From the IMG/VR virus record IMGVR_UViG_3300018036_000027, positions 1-36,839 of that record: a stretch of 36,839 nucleotides of DNA, one strand, 5' to 3'. This document shows, piece after piece, positions 1 through 5,610 of this stretch. The notes beneath the pieces are model-generated. The model made no database searches. It was not told the origin of the DNA and saw only the letters and a list, made by a program, of their open reading frames with translations. Each line of letters begins with the position of its first letter. Position 1 is the first letter of the stretch. The DNA comes from a virus. The translations under genes were made by a program, and so were the position numbers.

Positions 1-156
1 CTTTTTGCCTTTGAGTGGTGGCTTTGTGGTTTTAAATTTGGCTAGTTTCTTGCCTATATACTTTTGCCCAGTGGTTGTATTTGTGATTAGATAAACAAAT
101 CCTTCATACTCGTCTGGTATTTCTTCTACTACTTTGCCTTCATAAGTCCACTGCAT
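1..156 (-). CDS. SegE-like GIY-YIG homing-type endonuclease (partial, C-terminus beyond window)
   Basis: The reading frame starts with ATG at 156 and runs off the left edge, so only the first 52 residues are visible. It carries the two hallmark strands of the GIY-YIG nuclease fold: GFVYLIT near residues 19-25 and KYIGKK near 32-37. The WTYEG lead-in followed by lysine-rich sequence resembles the phage SegE-like subgroup. Family knowledge: these are site-specific or structure-specific DNA endonucleases, often free-standing homing enzymes in T4-like phages. It is the last visible gene of the minus-strand recombination operon. It starts 18 bases after the stop of the preceding small gene, in the same frame, and no strong Shine-Dalgarno sequence is seen. 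The catalytic Arg and Glu of the family would lie beyond the edge, so activity cannot be judged. Confidence 0.75.
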   Translation of the reverse strand, partial: MQWTYEGKVVEEIPDEYEGFVYLITNTTTGQKYIGKKLAKFKTTKPPLKGKK

Positions 157-174
157 GCACTTATATATGTGCGC

Positions 175-384
175 CTATTTTTTATTTGCCTCTTTTTTGG
201 CTTTGAACTGCTCGTTGATTTCTATAGCTCTTAATCTTGCTAATCTACGAATCTCTCTAAGCCAATTTCTTGCTGATCTGTGTGTTCGAATAGAGTTTCT
301 TACTTCAAATTTTTCATTTTCTTTGAAGTACTCCATGTATGCCTTAGTTAATTGATCGTGTATGTCGTCTTTAATTTCGCTCAT
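175..384 (-). CDS. Small basic conserved phage protein, function unknown
   Basis: A 69-residue, strongly charged and mostly helical protein. The N-terminal third is acidic/amphipathic (KDDIHDQLTKAYMEYF). The C-terminal half is rich in Arg and Lys (for example NWLREIRRLARLRA, then KAKKEANKK), which could bind nucleic acid. No catalytic motif, signal peptide or membrane segment is visible. Its ATG lies inside the end of the upstream gene, with a 14-base overlap, which indicates translational coupling within the gp55-gp47-gp46 operon. The position next to recombination genes makes a nucleic-acid-associated role conceivable, but this is only inference. I believe similar small proteins occur next to gp46 in marine T4-like phages but cannot name a family. 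Confidence 0.7.
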   Translation of the reverse strand: MSEIKDDIHDQLTKAYMEYFKENEKFEVRNSIRTHRSARNWLREIRRLARLRAIEINEQFKAKKEANKK

Positions 385-649
385 TGTAAAAATCTACTAT
401 TTTTTTAAAAATAGGTATAAATGCTAATCCAATAATGCATCCAAATGCAGTTCCAAATGCTAGATCCCAACTTGCAGTACTTGCTCCGCCTAAAAAATCA
501 CTTACAGCATTACCAATGCCAGCTCCCATTACTGTTCCTATTCCTTTTTGGAATGCAGGAGGCAAGTATTTTTCAACAGATAACCCTGTCATTGCACCTA
601 GTATCATTATAGCATTATCAACAATACCAAATATTATAAAATCAATCAT
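371..649 (-). CDS. Small glycine-rich membrane protein, function unknown
   Basis: A 92-residue hydrophobic protein. Likely membrane segments lie at about residues 2-22 (FIIFGIVDNAIMILGAM), a glycine/alanine-rich stretch at 36-56 (GIGTVMGAGIGNAVSDFLGG), and 62-82 (LAFGTAFGCIIGLAFIPIF), followed by a basic end (KKIVDFYNERN). The repeated small residues (GxxxG-like spacing) suggest tightly packed helices. The start is supported by AAGGA six bases upstream of ATG at 649, overlapping the gp46 stop region. It sits directly after gp46 and overlaps the next small gene. Its place in an early/middle operon argues against a late holin, but a holin-like or membrane-anchoring role cannot be excluded. No known function is recognised. 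Confidence 0.7.
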   Translation of the reverse strand: MIDFIIFGIVDNAIMILGAMTGLSVEKYLPPAFQKGIGTVMGAGIGNAVSDFLGGASTASWDLAFGTAFGCIIGLAFIPIFKKIVDFYNERN

Positions 650-658
650 ATTTTTCCT

Positions 659-2431
659 TTATTCGACAATTTCTATGTCGTTTGCATAACTTGTAAAGCC
701 GTTTTCCTTTACAACTTTAAGTAAATGATTAACACGACCGATAAGTTCGTCTTTATGGGAAATAAGAAACACATTTTTGTGTCTTTCTCTGCCCATCTTT
801 TTCAATATACTTAAACTGTTTTCAACACCTGCTGTGTCCATACCGCTGTCAATCAACTCATCAATAAACAACAGATTAATATTTTGATACAAACTCTCCC
901 AAACATCACGGAATGCAAAGCTCATACCAAGTATAAGTCTATTGCGTTCACCTCTAGACAAGTTATCAAAGTCTAAATCTTGTCCTAGCTGAGTAATTTC
1001 AACAGATAAGTCATTTTGGAATATTACTTGATGCGGCAATCCTAATTTTACAATATAATATGTAAGGCGATTATTTAGATACGCAAGATTTTGCTCAATA
1101 ATCTTTTTACGAATAAAACTATCTTTGTTTGTTAATAGTTTGTGTAAGAACTCTTGGTGTTCCTTAAAATCATTAAGATCGTTTACAGCGGTCCAATTTA
1201 TTTCTTGTAATGCTTCGTGTTCAAGTTCTTTAATCTGTGCTTCATACGGATCTGTTTCGTTACCTTTGCTTAACAATGCTTGTTTTAGATTGTCAACATT
1301 ATTACGATGTTCGTATGCTTCTTTAGCAGTTTCATAAAATGTATTTGGCCGACCATTTATATCACCAATTTCAACTAAACCGTCTACAACTTCTTTAAGT
1401 TTATCTGCAACTTCTTTGTAATATGCTTCTGCATCTACTAATTCTTTATTTTTGCGCTCTTCAAGTTCTGCTTTTTTATCATCATGTAATGATTGTCCGC
1501 AAGTATAACAAGTAGCGTCTTCTAAATTTGCGATATCTTTTTTAGCTTTTTCTAAAGAAGTATCGGCACGCAGTAGTGCTGAATCAAGTGTGCTTTTTTC
1601 TTTATTAAGAGCCACGATTGCATTGTTTAATTCTGTCCAACTTTGTAATTTTTCATGCGACTCTAGCTCATGATCAATGTTAAGATGTTCTAGTTCGTTG
1701 ATACTTTCTTGTAGTTTATTAACATCTTGTTGTTTTTTGCTTTGCCAAGCTCGCTGTGTATTGCGTAAACTTTGAATAGTACTTTGTATCTTTTCATTTG
1801 CTGTTTGCACAGCATTAATTTTTAAAGTTTCTTCTGTAATTGCTTCGCGAGTTAATCGCATTTGTTCTTTTAGATTTTCTGCTTTTTCAGAAAGTATAGT
1901 AATACCTAGTAACTGTTCAATGATTGCTCGTTGATCATTAGTTCGCATACTAAGGAACGGTTCTGAATAAGTGTTTAGTGCTACAACATGCTTAAACATG
2001 TCATGGCTCATACCTAAAAGTGTAATAATTTGTTCTTGTGTTTTGCGACTGTCACCTTGTGACTCGTCTGTCATTTCTTGTTCTTGATCGTTTACATAAA
2101 ACTTGAGTACATTAGGTGAACGACCACGCTCAATTCTATAATCAATGTTGTCTTTTTCAAAGTGCAATGTAACCAACATGCCCTTGCCGTTGGTTTTATT
2201 AATTAGATTGTTTCTCTTAATGTTAGTAAGAGCAACACCATATAAGGCATAGCTAAGAGCATTAATAATAGTAGTCTTACCTGTACCATTTCTTGAACCT
2301 GCATCATCACCACCTTGGTCAAGGTTCTCTCCAAGCACAAGTGTTAGTTGTTCTTTGTTAAAATCTACAGCCTGAGTTTGATTACCCACACTCATAAAGT
2401 TTTTAACTGTTAAGTCCTTAATTTTTATCAT
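659..2431 (-). CDS. 46: gp46-like recombination endonuclease subunit (SbcC/Rad50 family ATPase)
   Basis: A 590-residue SMC-type ATPase, close to T4 gp46 in length. Visible motifs are Walker A (RNGTGKTT, residues 47-54), a central coiled coil (about 180-460) interrupted by a zinc hook CYTCG (Cys308, Cys311), the ABC signature LSRGERNRL (491-499), Walker B LLFIDE (520-525) and the H-switch LISHK with His559. Family knowledge: gp46 pairs with gp47 to form the phage Mre11-Rad50 complex, which resects DNA ends for recombination-dependent replication and helps degrade host DNA. The ATG at 2431 immediately follows the gp47 stop (TAA then ATG), so the two subunits are translationally coupled at a likely fixed ratio. 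All motifs needed for ATP binding and hydrolysis are intact. Confidence 0.96.
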   Translation of the reverse strand: MIKIKDLTVKNFMSVGNQTQAVDFNKEQLTLVLGENLDQGGDDAGSRNGTGKTTIINALSYALYGVALTNIKRNNLINKTNGKGMLVTLHFEKDNIDYRIERGRSPNVLKFYVNDQEQEMTDESQGDSRKTQEQIITLLGMSHDMFKHVVALNTYSEPFLSMRTNDQRAIIEQLLGITILSEKAENLKEQMRLTREAITEETLKINAVQTANEKIQSTIQSLRNTQRAWQSKKQQDVNKLQESINELEHLNIDHELESHEKLQSWTELNNAIVALNKEKSTLDSALLRADTSLEKAKKDIANLEDATCYTCGQSLHDDKKAELEERKNKELVDAEAYYKEVADKLKEVVDGLVEIGDINGRPNTFYETAKEAYEHRNNVDNLKQALLSKGNETDPYEAQIKELEHEALQEINWTAVNDLNDFKEHQEFLHKLLTNKDSFIRKKIIEQNLAYLNNRLTYYIVKLGLPHQVIFQNDLSVEITQLGQDLDFDNLSRGERNRLILGMSFAFRDVWESLYQNINLLFIDELIDSGMDTAGVENSLSILKKMGRERHKNVFLISHKDELIGRVNHLLKVVKENGFTSYANDIEIVE

Positions 2432-3442
2432 TTATAGCTCATTGTAAATGTCTAGTAACATTTTTTTGTTAAATTGTTCTGACTCAATAGCAGAAATCTC
2501 TCCACTAACGATTTGATCCACGCTTTCAAATTGTTGAATATCAACGTCTGTTGTAATTTCTTCCATCTGCTTTTGAGGAATCAAACTAATTTCTCTACAT
2601 TTGTATTGATTAACAAATGTTTCTTTAATAAATGTTGCTTCTTCGAAGGATATTGGAACATCAATAGTTACTCGAAGATACATTTTAGGCTTAATAAGTT
2701 TGTCTGTTTCTTCCAGTAACTGTTTCAACCCAACAGTTCTATACTTAGGACAATTATCCCAATTAATGTATTCGGGCTCTTTGTTATTTTCTCGGTCAAG
2801 TATCATCATACCGCGATCATCATCCCATGCATCTGCATAGTTGTGCGGAAACGCATTACCGATATAATGAATCTTACCTTGTTTTTGTCTTTTATGGAAA
2901 TGTCCACTAAAAACATAATCTTGATGTTTAAAATGTTCTGCTTTTAGTTCACCGTGATCAGGCATTTGTACCATAGCATTCATGTAAAAGCTAGGAAGTT
3001 CAAAATGACCAAACATATATTTTGCTTTGATCTTTTCAATTTTCTTCCATTCGTCTCCTACTAGCCAAGGAACAAGTACTACATCTTCTTCTTCGTAAAT
3101 TTCATCTACAAGGGTAATACCCGGAATGTGTTTACCAAATTCTACACTGTATACATCACGCTTGTCTTTATAATACAAGTCATGATTTCCAGCAAAGAAG
3201 TAAAATTTTTCAAATGCTTTTCCGAGCTTTTCTAAGCATCGAATAGTAGCATCCATAGTAGTGATATTAAGACTGTTTCGATTATGGTGCCAATCGCCGC
3301 AAAAAATTCCAGTTTCACAACCGTGTTCTTTTGCTTTGGCAATATACCAATCTACAAATTCTTCACAGTCGTCATTATGCACACGACTGTTGCCTTTTAA
3401 TCCCAAGTGGATATCAGTAAAAACTGCTGCTTTTTTAAACAA
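2432..3442 (-). CDS. 47: gp47-like recombination endonuclease subunit (SbcD/Mre11 family)
   Basis: A 336-residue calcineurin-type metallophosphoesterase. The metal-binding motifs are all present: DIH (Asp10, His12), GDWHHNR (Asp50), GNHD (Asn86-His87-Asp88), GHFE (His146) and GHFHKRQ (His181, His183). It is the nuclease partner of the adjacent gp46 ATPase. The initiation codon is TTG, not ATG: an in-frame TAA lies two codons upstream, and the first metal ligand is already at residue 10, so no other start is possible. GAGG at 3451-3454 lies eight bases upstream and supports it. The gene follows gp55 after a 45-base gap and abuts gp46 without a spacer. T4 gp47 is of similar length. Confidence 0.95.
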   Translation of the reverse strand: MFKKAAVFTDIHLGLKGNSRVHNDDCEEFVDWYIAKAKEHGCETGIFCGDWHHNRNSLNITTMDATIRCLEKLGKAFEKFYFFAGNHDLYYKDKRDVYSVEFGKHIPGITLVDEIYEEEDVVLVPWLVGDEWKKIEKIKAKYMFGHFELPSFYMNAMVQMPDHGELKAEHFKHQDYVFSGHFHKRQKQGKIHYIGNAFPHNYADAWDDDRGMMILDRENNKEPEYINWDNCPKYRTVGLKQLLEETDKLIKPKMYLRVTIDVPISFEEATFIKETFVNQYKCREISLIPQKQMEEITTDVDIQQFESVDQIVSGEISAIESEQFNKKMLLDIYNEL

Positions 3443-3450
3443 TATTTAAT

Positions 3451-3456
3451 CCTCAA
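3451..3456 (-). promoter_or_regulatory. Ribosome binding site for the TTG start of gp47
   Basis: On the minus strand TTGAGG is followed by eight bases and then TTG at 3442. It is the only Shine-Dalgarno-like element in the 45-base gap between gp55 and gp47 and supports the unusual start codon. Confidence 0.6.
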
Positions 3457-3487
3457 TTATGCTTAACTTATTGTAACAAATAAATTA

Positions 3488-4327
3488 CTAGTTGTCAATG
3501 GGTTTTTTAGTAGCGTTAGCTTCTCTTTTCATAGCATTTTCCCATTCTCCTTGGCTTTGTCTTGTGTAGCTAGGATTCAAATGATTCATTTCAAGAATGT
3601 CATCACGAATGTTTTGGTTGCGTTTTTCAATGTTAATAACTCTTACAAAACTATTTGTAACTGCCGCTGTGTAGTAAGCAAACGGATTTTGTGATTTAGA
3701 TTCATCAAATTGTAGACCAATTTGTGCTAACTGTAAAATTGCTTGACCTTTCATCTCGTCGTTGTAAGTGTATCCTCGTACATTACCTCGGGTAGCATAC
3801 CTATCGCAAAGTTTAAGCCACATATTTGCAAGTTTGTTTGTAGCCTTTCCATGATCTAAACTAAAACTACCATTTTCCATACCGCCTTGCCAATGACTTT
3901 TCCCTACACAAACGAGCTCGTCGTTATCATTAAACTTATAGTGTTGAAAAGGAGGAAAATTTAATTTTATTTTTTTATCCGCTTCTGTCTTTGGATTTTT
4001 CTTTCTACCTGGTTCTTCTGGAATATGATCATAAGTCATAACACGAAAAATTAGTTCGTCTTTTGTAATTTTTTTGTAGTCAACTTCGCAGTCTGCTTGT
4101 TTTACTTTTTTTCCTTGTCCTTTTGCTTCTTCAAATGCCTTTTGGCTAAGCCTCTTTGCTTTGTTTCTTTTAGCTTCTGCTATTGTACGGATGTTAATTT
4201 TATCTGTACTAAGTAATATGATATCATATTGATTGTATTCTTGGTCAACAAAGCTACAAAAAGCACTTTTTGACTTGTGAATCTCAGATAATATGTCTTT
4301 GTTATTCAAATAGTTGATTTTTCTCAT
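3488..4327 (-). CDS. 55: gp55-like sigma factor for late transcription, with N-terminal extension
   Basis: The open frame extends to an ATG at 4342, but the start at 4327 (279 residues) is preferred. GGAG sits five bases upstream of it, and the sigma70-type promoter at 4351-4379 would begin transcription only a base or two before 4342. Residues 165-255 (numbered from the upstream ATG) form the sigma region 2-like core: TNKLANMWLKLCDRY, RGYTYNDEMKGQA and NPFAYYTAAVTNSF. Family knowledge: T4 gp55 (about 185 residues) replaces the host sigma factor and recognises TATAAATA late promoters with gp33 and the gp45 clamp. Here about 90 extra residues precede the core, with a conserved-looking HIPEEPGRKKNPKTEAD block at 106-122. 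The gene heads the operon that also encodes gp47 and gp46. Confidence 0.88.
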   Translation of the reverse strand: MRKINYLNNKDILSEIHKSKSAFCSFVDQEYNQYDIILLSTDKINIRTIAEAKRNKAKRLSQKAFEEAKGQGKKVKQADCEVDYKKITKDELIFRVMTYDHIPEEPGRKKNPKTEADKKIKLNFPPFQHYKFNDNDELVCVGKSHWQGGMENGSFSLDHGKATNKLANMWLKLCDRYATRGNVRGYTYNDEMKGQAILQLAQIGLQFDESKSQNPFAYYTAAVTNSFVRVINIEKRNQNIRDDILEMNHLNPSYTRQSQGEWENAMKREANATKKPIDN

Positions 4328-4330
4328 AAG

Positions 4331-4336
4331 TTCTCC
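4331..4336 (-). promoter_or_regulatory. Ribosome binding site selecting the second ATG of gp55
   Basis: GGAGAA on the minus strand, with GGAG five bases before ATG 4327. It lies between the two in-frame ATGs, so it can serve only the downstream one. No comparable site precedes ATG 4342. Confidence 0.65.
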
Positions 4337-4350
4337 AAACATTTAGTCTT

Positions 4351-4379
4351 ATTATAAACTACGCAGTTAAAAAAGTCAA
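4351..4379 (-). promoter_or_regulatory. Sigma70-type promoter for the gp55-gp47-gp46 operon
   Basis: On the minus strand TTGACT (4379-4374), then exactly 17 bases, then a perfect TATAAT (4356-4351). This differs from the bacterial consensus by one base and has optimal spacing. Transcription would start near 4344, giving a short leader with the GGAG site of gp55. It indicates transcription by unmodified host polymerase, so these genes are probably expressed before the late phase. The -35 box shares 4378-4379 with the plus-strand late box. Confidence 0.78.
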
Positions 4380-4385
4380 TAAATA
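4378..4385 (+). promoter_or_regulatory. T4-late-type promoter box upstream of the baseplate operon
   Basis: AATAAATA matches the T4 late consensus TATAAATA at seven of eight positions and lies 23 bases before the ATG at 4409, with an AGGAAAGG ribosome site between. It is the only candidate in the 66-base divergent gap that points rightward. gp55, encoded on the other side, is the expected recognition factor. Confidence 0.6.
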
Positions 4386-4408
4386 CTTTATAGGAAAGGT
4401 AGTTTTTT

Positions 4409-5308
4409 ATGGCAGTAGTTGATAGTAACGGAAATCCAGTAAGGGATGGCAACGGTAATCCTGTTCGTTCAGGTTCACCTAGCTCACCTGCAGGCAATGC
4501 GCAACGAGCATCAAACAGTAGAAGCTCTGTTGATCCTGCGGCAGCAGTTGAAGCATTTGCTGGCTCTGAAAATATTAAAGGTATAGTTTCTGGTGCAAAA
4601 CAGCGTGTTGAAGACTTTGTCCAATCAACAGGATTTGGCAAAGCATTGCGAGCATTTAATTTATTGCCCGACGCAGAACCTGAAAATTTTGAATTTGTAT
4701 CGGCAACTTCCGGCGATGCTAATCCAGATTGGAGAGTCAAATTATCTTTACCTAAAAACTTTGAGAAGAGCAGTATTCTTACTCCGTTATTGAATACTGA
4801 CGGGTTAGTGTTCCCCTACACTCCTACGATTTATATTACACATTCTGCAAGTTATTCCCAAATACAACCTGTGCATAGTAATTATCCATTCTTTGCATAT
4901 CAAAATTCAAGAGTGGATCAGTTTTCCATAACGGGTGACTTTTTTGTTGAGAACAATTATGAGGGGCAATATTGGTTAGCAGCTATACATTATCTTAGAA
5001 GTGTTACAAAAATGGCATATGGTGCAACTAGTAATGTAGGTGCTCCACCACCTGTTGTAAGGTTAAATGGATATGGGGATTATGTGTTTAAAGACGTACC
5101 TGTTATTATAACAAGTTTTGCAGTAGAACTTGGGCAAGATGTTGATTACATTAAGGTTCCAGGTTACGGTCCAAACGGTGCTTGGGTACCTTCGAGAAGT
5201 AACATACAAGCAACAGTTCAACCGATCTACAGTCGTCGTGCAGTAGAATCGTTTAGCCTAGACCAATTTGTTAAAGGTGGATATATAGGTAAAGGCGGGT
5301 TTATTTAA
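4409..5308 (+). CDS. Baseplate tail-tube cap/initiator protein (gp48- or gp54-type)
   Basis: A 299-residue protein. The first 60 residues are a low-complexity Gly/Ser/Asn/Ala-rich tail with a duplicated DGNGNPVR-like motif. From about residue 95 a compact domain follows: WRVKLSLP, VFPYTPTIYITHSASY, FSITGDFFVENNYEGQYWLAAIHYLRS and KDVPVIITSFAVELG. This strand order resembles tail-tube-like proteins, in which an ITGxF strand and an insertion helix precede the closing strands. In T4 the two baseplate proteins with such domains are gp48 and gp54, which close the hub and nucleate the tail tube. Its place directly before gp53 fits the baseplate module of marine T4-like phages. I cannot separate gp48 from gp54 with certainty. 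Its stop overlaps the next ATG by one base. Confidence 0.65.
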   Translation: MAVVDSNGNPVRDGNGNPVRSGSPSSPAGNAQRASNSRSSVDPAAAVEAFAGSENIKGIVSGAKQRVEDFVQSTGFGKALRAFNLLPDAEPENFEFVSATSGDANPDWRVKLSLPKNFEKSSILTPLLNTDGLVFPYTPTIYITHSASYSQIQPVHSNYPFFAYQNSRVDQFSITGDFFVENNYEGQYWLAAIHYLRSVTKMAYGATSNVGAPPPVVRLNGYGDYVFKDVPVIITSFAVELGQDVDYIKVPGYGPNGAWVPSRSNIQATVQPIYSRRAVESFSLDQFVKGGYIGKGGFI

Positions 5309-5610
5309 TGGCAAATTACAGTTCAAACAGTCCGTGGAAGTCTACGAAAGTAAGAAATGGTCAATATCTTGATATATTATCTATTAGACCCATTCCTGCT
5401 GAAGCAGATGACATTCCGTATGTTATAGAAGTTCAGTATACACACCGCCCTGATTTATTAGCATATGATTTATATGGCGATCAAAATTTGTGGTGGGTAT
5501 TTGCACAGAGAAATATTAATACTTTAAAAGATCCTGTATTTGACTTTGAAGCAGGCACACAGATCTACCTTCCTAAAGGCGGAAACTTAAAAAGATTACT
5601 AGGACTTTAA
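5308..5610 (+). CDS. 53: gp53-like baseplate wedge protein
   Basis: A 100-residue protein matching the gp53 wedge family: EVQYTHRPDLLAYDLYG, DQNLWWVFAQRNIN, LKDPVFDFEAGTQIYLP. The last part looks like a LysM-type ending (glycine turn, then IYLP). It is shorter than T4 gp53 (about 196 residues) and lacks the latter's extra domain, as is usual for small gp53 homologues. Family knowledge: gp53 ties neighbouring wedges together around the hub. Its ATG shares the A of the upstream TAA, and the next gene starts right after its own stop, so it is tightly coupled with the tube-cap and hub genes. Confidence 0.85.
   Translation: MANYSSNSPWKSTKVRNGQYLDILSIRPIPAEADDIPYVIEVQYTHRPDLLAYDLYGDQNLWWVFAQRNINTLKDPVFDFEAGTQIYLPKGGNLKRLLGL

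Noticed and set aside
155-355. A 66-codon plus-strand frame at the left end
   Set aside because: It is antisense to the small basic gene, which has coupling to its neighbour and charge-patterned sequence; the plus frame lacks a ribosome site.
156-384. Readthrough fusion of the 69-residue protein with the GIY-YIG gene, since both are in the same frame
   Set aside because: A TAG stop at 175-177 separates them and the nuclease has its own ATG at 156. No recoding signal was seen.
3443-3487. Terminator between gp55 and gp47
   Set aside because: No GC-rich stem followed by a U run is visible on the minus strand. The gap is short and the genes are probably cotranscribed.
4324-4740. A 138-codon minus-strand frame opposite the start of the tube-cap gene
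   Set aside because: It lies opposite a clearly coding gene, covers both divergent promoters, has low-complexity composition and no ribosome site.
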